A stretch of 64,000 nt of DNA from Phocaeicola fibrisolvens (GCF_025567125.1 NZ_JAOQJI010000004.1:1-64000); one strand, 5' to 3'. Shown: positions 36,457-45,245, counted from the first letter of the stretch. Notes: generated by a model not told the origin, from the letters alone. A program made the numbers and translations.

Positions 36457-37692
36457 TTATTCCATATTGTCTGTCTTGGGGCGCAAGAAGTATAACTGCA
36501 CGAAGAGTGCAACGGCCACTACGATGGCGAGCATGGCGAAACCAATTCCTAGATTGCCGTTGTCGCCCCATCGGCCTAACAGATGCGTAATAAAGGCGCC
36601 GGCAGCAACTCCTATCATGTTCATCACCCCGTAGGCAGTAGCTCTTTGTTTGCGTGACACAAACTGGCAGAGAATAGGCATGTTGTTGGTGTCGAAGATG
36701 CCATAGCCGATACCAAACAATAATCCGGCTGCTACTACGGCGATTAAGTTATGTCCGAATCCCAATAAAAGCAAGGAAGGGATAGTCAGTCCCAGACCGA
36801 TTGCTCCGGTATATACACGCCCGCGCAGGTTTTTCTGAACCCATCTGTCGGATAACGGTCCCCCGATAATGACACCGATAAAGGAAGAGACCGCAATCGT
36901 AATGGTAGAGAGGGGACCTGCCTGTGACATTGGTAAATTAAGGTTTTCGGCAAATAAGGTTGGGAGCCAGTTTTTGGTGGCCCATCCGGGAAGGCTGGGA
37001 GCAGCAAAATAAAGCAGGATTACCCAGAAGGCTACGTTGGTCAGCAAGGATTTCAGACTGATGAATACGCTTTCTTTCTCATGTGGCTTGGCTTGGAGTT
37101 TTTCTGTCGGAATTGTTTCTATCTTCTTGTCATGTAGGAATAACATCAAAATCACGGCATATGCTATTCCGATGATTCCGAACCAATGGAAAGTGGTGTG
37201 CCAAGAGAAAGCGGCAGCCACAGTGGCTCCAAATCCACCGATGGCTTGTCCCATATAAAGTCCTGTCATGTGGATACCCACAGCCAGAGAACGAGATTTT
37301 CCCGTGTGGTAGTCTGCAATTAAGGAAAGTCCGGCGGGGATGTAGAGTGCTTCACTCACTCCCATTAAGGCGCGCAGCCAAACAATCTGGTCGAAGGTGT
37401 TGGCAATTCCCATCAGGTAGGTGACGGAAGACCATACGAACAGACTTCCAACAATCAGCCATTTACGGCTCAAACGATCGGCGATGATACCTGAAACCGG
37501 ACTCATGAGGGCATAAATCCAGAGAAAGATTGCCATCAGATATCCAAAATTAGTGGCTGATTGTAGTTCCGTGATATCCACTTGCATGGCTTCCTTCATG
37601 GTGCTGAGCATTTGCCGGTCCATATAGTTGAGTAATGCCACGCCCCACAGCAGTCCTACTACAATCCAAGGATAAATCTTAGAGTTTTTCAT
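36457..37692 (-). CDS. nanT: MFS transporter, probable sialic acid importer
   Basis: A 411-residue major facilitator with 12 predicted membrane segments. The motif between helices 2 and 3, GIIADRLSRKWLIVGS at about residues 68-83, is the MFS signature. The N-terminus NYMDRQMLSTM is typical of the anion:cation symporter branch. Lying between the epimerase and YhcH genes in a nan operon it very likely carries Neu5Ac across the inner membrane, as in Bacteroides fragilis and Tannerella; substrate is inferred from context. Confidence 0.85.
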   Translation of the reverse strand: MKNSKIYPWIVVGLLWGVALLNYMDRQMLSTMKEAMQVDITELQSATNFGYLMAIFLWIYALMSPVSGIIADRLSRKWLIVGSLFVWSSVTYLMGIANTFDQIVWLRALMGVSEALYIPAGLSLIADYHTGKSRSLAVGIHMTGLYMGQAIGGFGATVAAAFSWHTTFHWFGIIGIAYAVILMLFLHDKKIETIPTEKLQAKPHEKESVFISLKSLLTNVAFWVILLYFAAPSLPGWATKNWLPTLFAENLNLPMSQAGPLSTITIAVSSFIGVIIGGPLSDRWVQKNLRGRVYTGAIGLGLTIPSLLLLGFGHNLIAVVAAGLLFGIGYGIFDTNNMPILCQFVSRKQRATAYGVMNMIGVAAGAFITHLLGRWGDNGNLGIGFAMLAIVVAVALFVQLYFLRPKTDNME

Positions 37693-37721
37693 ATATTATG
37701 GTTATTCAGATTAGTGATGAA

Positions 37722-37747
37722 ACTTGCCGGATTATTCTCCGGCAAGT
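37722..37747 (-). other. Hairpin between epimerase and transporter genes
   Basis: ACTTGCCGGA and TCCGGCAAGT form a 10-bp stem over the epimerase stop codon. No T run follows on the minus strand, so it is more likely an mRNA-stabilising or processing hairpin than a terminator. Confidence 0.5.
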
Positions 37748-38916
37748 ATTTCTTTACATAAAGTGTATCCCTTGACCATCATTCTTGGAATATGGAAAGG
37801 ACCTTTGAACAAGTTACCTTTTGCGGGTTGGGCTACTGTGCCGTCGCGGTGCAGGTATCCATACCATTCGCCGAACTCATTGTCGGGAAAATGGGCATAC
37901 GTCCACTCACTGATTTGTTTGTGGCGTTTCAGGTACTTTTCGTCTTTGATCAGCTTATAGGCATACAGGTTGGCGATGATGGCTTCGGTTTGCGGCCACC
38001 AGAATTTCATGTCCTGTGAATAGTCTTGAGGAGGCAGGTTCTTGCAGTCCTTGAAGTTGATGATGCCTCCGTACTGCTTGTCCCATCCCCATTCCCATGA
38101 CCAGTCGAGAATGGTCAGCGCCATGTCGATGAGCTCCTTGTTGCCGCCCATGTTACGGGCTACGTCGAACAGGAACCAGGATGTCTCAATGCAATGTCCC
38201 GGGTTGATGGTACGTCCGTTCATGGTGTCGATGAATTCTCCTTTAGGACCTACCATTTCAAGTAAAGCCTTAAATTCCGGGTGCATGAAGTAATTTTTCA
38301 ACGCATGGATGGATTCTTCAATCTGGGCATCCAGTTCTGGGTCGGAAATCACTTGCTTGATGCAGGAAGCCACGTTGACCATGATCATGGTGATGGAATG
38401 GCCCTGTGCCTGGAGAGTCGGAAGGTATTTCGGTTCTAGAATGCCCGGTGTGTGCAGGAAATAACGCATCCGCTTGAACAGGTCGAGTGCTTTTTTTGCA
38501 TATTCCTGGTTGCCGGTAGCCAGTGCATATTCCGACATGGCGATGGCGGCGAAGCTTTCAGAAAACACATATCTTCTTTTCCGGAGTGGGGTACCGTCGG
38601 CCATGACTTCGAAATACATTCTTCCGTCTGTATCGAAACAGTGGTTTTCAATGAAATCCAGCGTCAGTTTGGCTGCTTCCAGCCATTCCGGGTTCTTTTC
38701 TACATGATTGTAGGCAAAAGAGCAGATAAAGGCAAAACGGCCCTGGAACCATACCGACTTGGTGGTGTCGAACAGCTGTCCGTCGCGTGCCACGCAGGTA
38801 TATACACCTCCGTGTTTCTTGTCGAGACCATATTTCAGCCAGAAAGGCATGATGTTGTGGGTGAGATCTTCTTTGTAGTTCTCAGCCCAGTACTTTGCGT
38901 AGGTATCTATGCACAT
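37732..38916 (-). CDS. nanE: N-acylglucosamine 2-epimerase (AGE/renin-binding-protein family)
   Basis: A 394-residue (alpha/alpha)6-barrel enzyme converting ManNAc to GlcNAc. Family signs are KHGGVYTCVARDG near residue 29, VWFQGRFAF near 48, the HCIETSWF segment near 246 (conserved His) and the late FWWPQTEAI near 310. This is the eukaryotic-like epimerase used by Bacteroides instead of bacterial ManNAc-6-P epimerase, so phosphorylation comes after epimerisation. ATG at 38916 or 38919 is chosen: both follow the nanA stop, while 38946 is a TTG inside nanA. Confidence 0.92.
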   Translation of the reverse strand: MCIDTYAKYWAENYKEDLTHNIMPFWLKYGLDKKHGGVYTCVARDGQLFDTTKSVWFQGRFAFICSFAYNHVEKNPEWLEAAKLTLDFIENHCFDTDGRMYFEVMADGTPLRKRRYVFSESFAAIAMSEYALATGNQEYAKKALDLFKRMRYFLHTPGILEPKYLPTLQAQGHSITMIMVNVASCIKQVISDPELDAQIEESIHALKNYFMHPEFKALLEMVGPKGEFIDTMNGRTINPGHCIETSWFLFDVARNMGGNKELIDMALTILDWSWEWGWDKQYGGIINFKDCKNLPPQDYSQDMKFWWPQTEAIIANLYAYKLIKDEKYLKRHKQISEWTYAHFPDNEFGEWYGYLHRDGTVAQPAKGNLFKGPFHIPRMMVKGYTLCKEILAGE

Positions 38917-38930
38917 CATAAGGCCGACGA

Positions 38931-39848
38931 TTAGAATTTGTTGCAACGGTCAAAGAAATTGATAGCTTCCAGTTCCGCCTTCATGCGGGCCTCTTCTTCG
39001 TCGGTCATGTTCTGGAACGGTGTACGGTTCTTGCCCAGATCCAGTCCGATCAGTTTCATAATCCGTTTTCCGGCTACGATGTTGCCCCGGTAGTGACAGA
39101 TTACGTTGATGACATCCTGTGAGAAGTTTTGCAATTCGCGAGCCTTTTCAATGTCGCCGGCTTTCCAGGCATCGAGGATGCCTACCAGGTTGATACCATT
39201 GTAGTTAGTCGTTCCACCGATACCGCCTTGTGCACCGCCCATGGCCAGTGACGGAAGGATGGTTTCATCCTGACCGTGCAGCATGTCGAACTTGCCGTTC
39301 TTGTACAGGCGGCACTGGTTGTATTCATAAATGCTTTCGTACGTATATTTGATACCGGCAAAGTTCGGAATACGTCCGTCTACAGCTTTCAGTAATTCCA
39401 CCATCGGCAGGTAGGCACCGTTGAATGCCGGAATGTGATAATAATAGAATGGAAGATTCGGCGCTCCAGCTGCGATTTCTTCGCAGTATTTCACCAGTTC
39501 TTCGATACGGCCAATTTTCGGGAAAGGAGGAGCCATGGCACCGATACCCCATGCGCCGATTTTCTGTGCATGTTCGGCCAGCATCTTGCTTGCCTTTACA
39601 CAGCAGCTTCCCACATGTACAATTACTTTGAAACCTTCGGGAGCTACTTCAATCCAGCGTTCAGCCAGTTTCATGCGTTCTTCTTCCGTCAGCATGTAGC
39701 CTTCACCAGATGAACCATTGATGAACACACCTTTCAGGCCGTTTTTTGCCAGCATAGCTGCATACGCAGCAATCGGTTCATAGTTTACTTCCCCATTTTC
39801 ATAAAACGGAGTAAACGGAGCATCAATTAAGCCAATAATTTTTTCCAT
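38931..39848 (-). CDS. nanA: N-acetylneuraminate lyase
   Basis: A 305-residue DHDPS/NAL-family aldolase that splits Neu5Ac into pyruvate and ManNAc. The substrate-binding GSSGEGYML is at about residues 45-53 and the Tyr in FYYYHIPAFNG at about 135-145. The Schiff-base Lys is in FAGIKYTYES near 165-174, and GAQGGIGGTTNY is at about 205-216. Length and motifs fit NanA. Cytoplasmic. Genes upstream (NanM-like) and downstream (epimerase) complete the pathway. Confidence 0.94.
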   Translation of the reverse strand: MEKIIGLIDAPFTPFYENGEVNYEPIAAYAAMLAKNGLKGVFINGSSGEGYMLTEEERMKLAERWIEVAPEGFKVIVHVGSCCVKASKMLAEHAQKIGAWGIGAMAPPFPKIGRIEELVKYCEEIAAGAPNLPFYYYHIPAFNGAYLPMVELLKAVDGRIPNFAGIKYTYESIYEYNQCRLYKNGKFDMLHGQDETILPSLAMGGAQGGIGGTTNYNGINLVGILDAWKAGDIEKARELQNFSQDVINVICHYRGNIVAGKRIMKLIGLDLGKNRTPFQNMTDEEEARMKAELEAINFFDRCNKF

Positions 39849-39860
39849 AATATTATATTT

Positions 39861-39876
39861 AATAAATTGATTTATT
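39861..39876. repeat. Inverted repeat AATAAAT-TG-ATTTATT before nanA
   Basis: A perfect 7-bp inverted repeat with a 2-base spacer, 13 bases upstream of the nanA start codon. A shorter palindrome AATAAATTTATT lies at 41158-41169 in the divergent region. Possible shared operator or simply AT-rich sequence. Confidence 0.35.
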
Positions 39877-39928
39877 TAATATCGGCAAAAATAGCGATAT
39901 AATTTTTATATTACAAGGTTTTTAGGGG

Positions 39929-41017
39929 CTATTTTGAAAGAAGTTTTTCTTTTTTAAGGGGATAAATTGTAATTTTTGGCGTACGTATTCCTGGTTTTAT
40001 TTCTCCGCATACCATGTATAAACAATGATGATGTAGCAGGAGAATGCCCCCGGCCCGTGCCATACCCGGGATGTTGGGATGCTGGGCCCATTTTTTATGT
40101 GTGAAGTCAAAGCAGAGGAGGTCATCGTTGAACCGATACCAGGATGGGTCGTGAGTGAGATAGTCCTTTCCGGCTTTTCCGTCCAAAGCCTTTTTAAAAA
40201 TGCTATAGTTGACTCCTCCGGTAAGGATGAGATGTGTGGAGGTTTGGGTGCCGCTTCCTCCCGCCATACAGCGTTTTTCCCCATTCTCTTCCAGAGGTAT
40301 GTCCGACTCGTACTCCCAGCGGTCGGTTTCGGGGAGATAGCATACGATGTCGTGTGAAAGTATGCTTTCCGAGGTGTTCGATGCTGCCTGGTATCCACCT
40401 ATTAAATAAAGCTTGTGTGCGTCGTGGACCAGAATCGGCTGTACGCGCTGAGGCCCTGGGTAGGCAGACAGCTTCTGCCAGTTACGGCCTGTGTTCAAGT
40501 CCAGTTTGTACAGAGTGTTCTGTCTGTGCTGTTGGTTTCCTCCGGTAAGGTAGATACAGCCGTTAAGAAGGGTGGCCGCGGCGTTGTCTATAGTCTCGGG
40601 CAGGGAAGGAAGTGGCTGGATAGTAAACTTTTGTGGAGAGTCGGTAGCTTGAATACGGAATACGCGGGTCAGGCAGGAATCCGCATTGGCTCCTCCGATG
40701 CAGACCAACCCTTCCGGAGTTTCTATGGCACAGCCGTAGGCTATTGGGCAGGGAAGTGATGGAAGTGGTATCCACTGTGGGCATTCAGACTGGACATTTA
40801 AGGCATAACATTGGTCGTAATACACTTTCTCTCCTCCTTCGGCAGCGGGTTTGAGGGGAAAGTTGCAGCCCCCACCCACTATCAGCCAGTCTTTTATGAA
40901 GCCCGCAAAAGGAGCGGATACACCTTGTGCAATCGGATAGTCGGGTATAGATTGTGCCAAAGATATTGCATACTGGAATACCAAGATTCCCCAAATCAGG
41001 AGTTGTTTTTTTTTCAT
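39929..41017 (-). CDS. nanM: Kelch-type mutarotase, NanM-like
   Basis: A 362-residue beta-propeller protein with a signal peptide (about 1-21, ending SLAQ). Repeats of the kelch kind are seen, for example GCAIETPEGLVCIGGANAD, GCIYLTGGNQQHRQNTLYKL and HKLYLIGGYQAAS. In this family NanM converts alpha- to beta-Neu5Ac after release by sialidase, in the periplasm. First gene of the nan operon. The start at 41017 (MKKKQLL) gives a proper signal peptide; the frame is open further upstream but without a good N-terminus. Confidence 0.85.
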   Translation of the reverse strand: MKKKQLLIWGILVFQYAISLAQSIPDYPIAQGVSAPFAGFIKDWLIVGGGCNFPLKPAAEGGEKVYYDQCYALNVQSECPQWIPLPSLPCPIAYGCAIETPEGLVCIGGANADSCLTRVFRIQATDSPQKFTIQPLPSLPETIDNAAATLLNGCIYLTGGNQQHRQNTLYKLDLNTGRNWQKLSAYPGPQRVQPILVHDAHKLYLIGGYQAASNTSESILSHDIVCYLPETDRWEYESDIPLEENGEKRCMAGGSGTQTSTHLILTGGVNYSIFKKALDGKAGKDYLTHDPSWYRFNDDLLCFDFTHKKWAQHPNIPGMARAGGILLLHHHCLYMVCGEIKPGIRTPKITIYPLKKEKLLSK

Positions 41018-41194
41018 ACGTATCTTTATTCGGTTAATGGAGGATGGAATTATTTTTGCTAAAATAAGCATAATATTTAAGTAGTCCATGATTTAATGAA
41101 GAATTTTCTTGGTTTTCGCTATAGATAATTAATATTTTGCTTTTGTTGTTTTGTATCAATAAATTTATTATCTTAGCCATCGGTTCGTTGGGAA

Positions 41195-41216
41195 GGTCAT
41201 TTTAATAAGTATGACC
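41195..41216. promoter_or_regulatory. Candidate ROK operator in the divergent nan region
   Basis: GGTCAT and ATGACC form an inverted repeat with a 10-base spacer, about 90 bases before the ROK gene and 180 before nanM. Together with AATAAATTTATT (41158-41169) it is the most regular structure in the 290-base divergent gap. No clear TAnnTTTG box was found for either side. Confidence 0.4.
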
Positions 41217-41307
41217 GCCTTATGGGACGTTGATATTAATAAAACAAAGAATAGCCTATTATTTTGGCTGGTTATTGCGGGTTTAACTAAAGTATGGTTA
41301 TGATATT

Positions 41308-42516
41308 ATGGTACACAAGTTAATCGAAGGTCTGGGAAATGGCACAAAAAATATGCTTACTCAAAAGCGGATAATTACCTATCTGATGCACAATCACTCG
41401 TCTACTATTCCTGATTTGGCGAAAGACATAGACTTGAGTATTCCGACTGTCACCAAGTTTGTGATGGAACTGGTGGAAGAAGGATACATCATCAATTATG
41501 GAAAGCAGGAGACCAGTGAAGGCAGACCTCCTAATCTGTATGGATTGAATCCGGATTCAGCGTATATGGTGGGAGTGGATATCAAGGCATTTTGTCTGAA
41601 TATCGGTTTGATGAACTTTACAGGTGATATGGTAGATATTCAGATGGGAATAGAATGTCGTCTCGACAATACGCTGGAAAGTTTGGATTTGCTGATTCAG
41701 CATATTTGTACTTTCATTGAGAAACATAAAAATATCAGGGACAGAATTCTTCAGGTGGGAGTAAACATATCCGGGCGTGTGAATCCGGAAGAAGGCTATA
41801 GCTTCAGCATGTTTAATTTCGAGGAACGTCCGCTGGCCGAGATTTTGACTGAAAAAATAGGGATTCCGGTGAGCATTGACAACGACACCCGTGCCATGGC
41901 CTATGGCGAGTTGCTGAAAGGGGTGGTGAAAGGAGAAAAAGATGTGGTGTTCATCAATCTCAGCTGGGGACTTGGTTCAGCCTTTATCATTGACGGAAAA
42001 ATCTATACGGGTCGTTCGGGATTCTCGGGAGAATTTGGTCATTTCAATGTGTTTGACAATGAAATCATCTGCCGTTGCGGGAAAAAGGGATGTCTGGAAA
42101 CCGAAGTTTCCGGTTCGGCGTTACATCGGATTCTTTGTGAGCGGGTAAAGAACGGGCAGACTTCCATTCTTTCCAAGCGAATTCTTACAGGGGATGCTCC
42201 GCTTACGTTGGAAGAGATTGTGGAGGCCACTAATAGGGAAGATATCCTGTGTATTGAATTGGTGGAAGAAATCGGACGCAAACTGGGGCGTTATCTTGCA
42301 GGGCTGATTAATCTGTTCAATCCGGAACTGGTGGTCATCGGCGGAACGCTGGCGTTGACGGAAGATTATATTTTGCAACCCATCAAGACGGCAATCCGCA
42401 AATACTCCTTGAATCTGGTAAGTAAAGATTCTGCGGTGGTCTTGTCGAAGTTGCAGGCAAAAGCAGGAGTGGTAGGCGCCTGTCTGTTATCCAGAAGCAA
42501 ATTGTTTGAATGGTAA
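41308..42516 (+). CDS. ROK-family transcriptional repressor, NagC/NanR-like
   Basis: A 402-residue regulator. A winged helix-turn-helix occupies about residues 15-65 (STIPDLAKDIDLSIPTVTKF), followed by a ROK sugar-binding domain with VGVDIKAFCLNIGLMN at about 89-104. The zinc motif CRCGKKGCLE is at about 253-262, preceded by GEFGHFNVF. Such proteins sense a sugar such as GlcNAc, GlcNAc-6-P or ManNAc. Divergent from the nan operon and the only regulator in the locus, so probably its repressor. A hairpin terminator follows. Confidence 0.9.
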   Translation: MVHKLIEGLGNGTKNMLTQKRIITYLMHNHSSTIPDLAKDIDLSIPTVTKFVMELVEEGYIINYGKQETSEGRPPNLYGLNPDSAYMVGVDIKAFCLNIGLMNFTGDMVDIQMGIECRLDNTLESLDLLIQHICTFIEKHKNIRDRILQVGVNISGRVNPEEGYSFSMFNFEERPLAEILTEKIGIPVSIDNDTRAMAYGELLKGVVKGEKDVVFINLSWGLGSAFIIDGKIYTGRSGFSGEFGHFNVFDNEIICRCGKKGCLETEVSGSALHRILCERVKNGQTSILSKRILTGDAPLTLEEIVEATNREDILCIELVEEIGRKLGRYLAGLINLFNPELVVIGGTLALTEDYILQPIKTAIRKYSLNLVSKDSAVVLSKLQAKAGVVGACLLSRSKLFEW

Positions 42517-42532
42517 ATTATAGAAATAGGTG

Positions 42533-42571
42533 AGCCTGTCAGGAATGATTCATTTCAGACAGGCTTGTTTT
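42533..42571 (+). terminator. Terminator of the ROK gene
   Basis: AGCCTGTC at 42533-42540 pairs with GACAGGCT at 42558-42565, followed by TGTTTTT. Confidence 0.8.
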
Positions 42572-42591
42572 TGTGCATACCTTTATTTTTT

Positions 42592-42801
42592 CTATTCTTC
42601 CGCCCGATATTCCAGTATGTCCCCCGGCTGGCAGTCCAGTTCCTTGCAGATAGCCTCCAAGGTGGAGAAGCGTATGGCCTTGGCCTTTCCTGTTTTCAGA
42701 ATGGAGAGATTTGCCGGTGTCAGGTCAATCCGTTCGGCAAGCTCTCCCAGCGAAACTTTCCGTTTCGCCATCATCACATCTAGATTTACGATAATCGGCA
42801 T
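42592..42801 (-). CDS. Small XRE-family regulator (YozG-like)
   Basis: A 69-residue helix-turn-helix protein: VSLGELAERIDLTPANLSIL is the HTH core (about residues 16-35) and CKELDCQPGDILEY the usual final helix. This short form regularly accompanies DUF2975 membrane proteins in Firmicutes and Bacteroidetes. It is the last gene of a five-gene unit and likely binds the twin palindromes in that unit's promoter; this is inference. Starts 14 bases after the DUF2975 stop. Confidence 0.88.
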   Translation of the reverse strand: MPIIVNLDVMMAKRKVSLGELAERIDLTPANLSILKTGKAKAIRFSTLEAICKELDCQPGDILEYRAEE

Positions 42802-42815
42802 AGTTAGTAGTTGGG

Positions 42816-43268
42816 TTAAATAGTTAAATCTTGTTCTTCCTGCATCTGGATACCTATCTCAAACAACAAGGATACCAGCACGAAAACGGCTCCTATCACA
42901 ATCAGCAGGATGCTGTTCTGATGGAATGTGTCTATTGGGGTGAGATTGACGATGACATTCATCAGTACTCCCGAAAGCATTGTGGAGATTCCGATGGCTG
43001 ACAAAATCCGTTGGTTGACGCGACAGAATACTTTTCCTTTTTTCACGTTGCGTGCCATGAAATAGGTCAGCAGGCCGATAAAGAAAATGGCGTAGCACTC
43101 AATGGCTTGTACCAACGCTTCCCATATAAAAGTATCGTTGTTGTCTTTTCCCATTTCATAACAGAGAGGCAATATCTGGCTAAAGCCGTAAGCAATGGAT
43201 GCAAAAAGGCTGAGTACCGAAACAAAGTCGCAGTATTGCATCAGGCGCTTGTAGGATTGGGTTTTCAT
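42816..43268 (-). CDS. DUF2975 membrane protein, short form
   Basis: A 150-residue inner-membrane protein with four hydrophobic segments (about 14-36, 50-68, 86-108 and 120-138). It ends in IQMQEEQDLTI, the characteristic DUF2975 C-terminus (LxxExDLTI). Function unknown. Always near small XRE regulators in known genomes, possibly as a membrane partner controlling the regulator. Confidence 0.85.
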   Translation of the reverse strand: MKTQSYKRLMQYCDFVSVLSLFASIAYGFSQILPLCYEMGKDNNDTFIWEALVQAIECYAIFFIGLLTYFMARNVKKGKVFCRVNQRILSAIGISTMLSGVLMNVIVNLTPIDTFHQNSILLIVIGAVFVLVSLLFEIGIQMQEEQDLTI

Positions 43269-43283
43269 TGTTCGAGTGTTTAA

Positions 43284-43931
43284 TTAAATGGTCAAATCGT
43301 TTTCTTCTTTCAGTCGCAGGCCGAGGGCAAAGATTTCAGCAGCCAGCAGGGCGATGAAACCTAAAATCAGTGTGGAGTCAGAAAAAGCCATCAGGGTGTT
43401 GAATTCGCTTCCCGCCAGTTCAATGGCCTGTGCAAACTGATGGTTTGAAATCCAGATACTGATATACCCAAGTACACACATCCCTACCATGCTCCAACCG
43501 ATGCGGCGCAGGTGTTTTACGTTAATCCAGTCGAACACGATGTTCCGGTTGATGTGTATTATCAGCTTGCCGAAATAGACAACGACATAGATAAATCCAA
43601 CGAGGACAATGAAACCGATGAATCCCTGTAATACACTGATGCCAAGACTAATATTGGTGTAAGGATATTCAATCAGTGCTGTCATAGGTTTGATGGCCAG
43701 TTGCTTGCCGTCTTTTAGGTTGGTGACCGTACCGGCTGTTTCCGTCAGGTCGGTGGGCAGAATGTGCACCGTTTTATATTGGGGAACGTCCATGATTTCT
43801 CCTTGAGCGGTTTTCATGCCGATTTCAATTCCGTTGATAAATATTTTTGCGACCATGTATACATTTCCGGAAACAGACAGCAGAAAAGCGGCAATCACGC
43901 ATGCACAGAATATATTCAATTTCTTTTTCAT
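43284..43931 (-). CDS. DUF2975 membrane protein, long form
   Basis: A 215-residue relative of the preceding gene with an extra N-terminal signal-anchor-like helix (about 5-27). An approximately 60-residue extracytoplasmic segment (about 28-90) and three further membrane segments follow. It ends LRLKEENDLTI, matching the short form. The extra domain could be a sensor; this is inference. It is 15 bases upstream of the short DUF2975 gene. Confidence 0.83.
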   Translation of the reverse strand: MKKKLNIFCACVIAAFLLSVSGNVYMVAKIFINGIEIGMKTAQGEIMDVPQYKTVHILPTDLTETAGTVTNLKDGKQLAIKPMTALIEYPYTNISLGISVLQGFIGFIVLVGFIYVVVYFGKLIIHINRNIVFDWINVKHLRRIGWSMVGMCVLGYISIWISNHQFAQAIELAGSEFNTLMAFSDSTLILGFIALLAAEIFALGLRLKEENDLTI

Positions 43932-43960
43932 AATGCAGATGAAAATTTTAAATGGTCAAA

Positions 43961-44794
43961 TCATTTATTGTTTTCTAGTTCAATAACTTCTGCCTGGGCA
44001 GGCTGCTGCCAGGAAGCCGGTTGCGGAATCAGCTTCTTTTGGATGAACAATACGCAGAGGATGGTGAGGACAAATCCTCCGGCTGCCATGAGTGCCGCTC
44101 CGGTGGCTCCGTAAGTAGAAACCATGGTCGCATTCGGGTCGTCTGCCGATAAGAAAGCAATCACAGCCGTACCGTTGTTGACAAAGTGCATTAGGATGCC
44201 GGGGAGCAGGCTGCCCGTGCGGTAGTACATCCATCCCAGTGCCAGGCCGGTGACAAAGGCGAAAGGTGCTTGTACCCAGTTGCCGTGTACCAGTCCGAAA
44301 ATCAGAGAGGAAAGTACGATGGCCCCTGCCGGATGTTTCCATTTGCGGAGCAGATGTCCCTGAATGGCACCACGGAACAGCAGTTCCTCTACGAGGGGAG
44401 CCATGATGACGATGGCCACGATACCTAAGGGATGGTGCATCATCATGTCAAAGGCGGCTTCCATATTGTTGGGCAGGTCGGCCAGTTCGTTGAAGTAGTT
44501 GGTCCATAAGCCCATTGCTAAGATAAATACCGCCGAAGTGACCAACAGTTTGGGTGAGCAGTGATATCCCCAAGTCTTCCGGTCCAGGCCCACATATTTA
44601 CCTGCCAGCAAATGAATGCCTACTGCAGCGGTAGAGAGTACCTGTGCCAGCATAATCAGGTTTGTATAAAGAGCGTCGGGGATCTTCGGTAATTCGAAGG
44701 TGTGGCGATACCACATGTATCCACAGATGGCTACCCCCATGAAAGCCAGTTGGTAAGCAAAGAAATACAGTAATAATTTGATGGTGCGTCCCAT
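43961..44794 (-). CDS. CPBP-family intramembrane glutamic protease
   Basis: A 277-residue polytopic protein of the Abi/CAAX-processing family (Rce1-like). Motif 1 is EELLFRGAIQGHLLRKW at about residues 137-153 (catalytic Glu pair and Arg), motif 2 FGLVHGNW at about 167-174 and motif 3 HFVNNG at about 203-208. All catalytic residues are present, so it is likely active. In bacteria relatives act in bacteriocin immunity or process membrane proteins. Here a neighbouring membrane protein or the DUF3836 product could be the substrate; that is a hypothesis. Confidence 0.88.
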   Translation of the reverse strand: MGRTIKLLLYFFAYQLAFMGVAICGYMWYRHTFELPKIPDALYTNLIMLAQVLSTAAVGIHLLAGKYVGLDRKTWGYHCSPKLLVTSAVFILAMGLWTNYFNELADLPNNMEAAFDMMMHHPLGIVAIVIMAPLVEELLFRGAIQGHLLRKWKHPAGAIVLSSLIFGLVHGNWVQAPFAFVTGLALGWMYYRTGSLLPGILMHFVNNGTAVIAFLSADDPNATMVSTYGATGAALMAAGGFVLTILCVLFIQKKLIPQPASWQQPAQAEVIELENNK

Positions 44795-44820
44795 AATCGT
44801 GTACGTTTTAAAAAGTTTGT

Positions 44821-45141
44821 TTACTTGTTGGTTGAAAGTTTCTGAAGAACTGGACCTTCAGTGCCCCAGGTCAGCAGATAAGCCGGATTCCAGGCTTTTC
44901 GGTCCGCATCCCAGCGGTAAGCCTTTTTCTCGGTCAGGGTTCCCAGTGTGTCGTACCGGTATTCGTACTTCCACTTGGGAGTGAGTGTTTTGCCGTCTTC
45001 ATTCAGGGTAGATACCGTCAAGCTCTGCTGGTTCTGTCCGTAAATGAAGGTTTCTTTTGCGTGTGCGTGTGTGGCTGTCAATGTCATCAGCACAGCAGCG
45101 ATTCCTGCTGCCAGTGTCTTTTTTGTGAATGTCTTTTTCAT
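44821..45141 (-). CDS. Exported DUF3836 protein
   Basis: A 106-residue protein with a clear signal peptide (about 1-28, ending THAHA) and a mature part of about 78 residues. It has repeated Trp/Tyr-rich strands (PKWKYEYRYDTLGTLTEKKA). The pattern matches DUF3836, small secreted Bacteroides proteins of unknown role. First gene of the five-gene unit, 26 bases before the CPBP gene. No Cys, so it is not a lipoprotein. Confidence 0.82.
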   Translation of the reverse strand: MKKTFTKKTLAAGIAAVLMTLTATHAHAKETFIYGQNQQSLTVSTLNEDGKTLTPKWKYEYRYDTLGTLTEKKAYRWDADRKAWNPAYLLTWGTEGPVLQKLSTNK

Positions 45142-45187
45142 AACTGTACGTGTTTGTGTGTAAATAATAGTGTGTGTCGTTTGTATT

Positions 45188-45213
45188 CGATAAATATTTA
45201 TCGTTTTTCGATA
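45188..45213. promoter_or_regulatory. Operator 1: overlapping palindromes at the transcription start
   Basis: CGATAAATATTTATCG (45188-45203) is a perfect 16-base palindrome. TATCG-TTTTT-CGATA (45199-45213) overlaps it, giving three CGATA half sites. They lie just downstream of the -7 box of the DUF3836 operon, where bound protein would block initiation. Confidence 0.7.
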
Positions 45214-45215
45214 TG

Positions 45216-45245
45216 CAAATGTAGGTGTTATTTTTGAACTACAAA
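45216..45245 (-). promoter_or_regulatory. Promoter of the DUF3836-CPBP-DUF2975-XRE operon
   Basis: On the minus strand TTTG (45245-45242), an 18-base spacer and TACATTTG (45223-45216). The leader to the DUF3836 start is about 65 bases. Confidence 0.7.
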
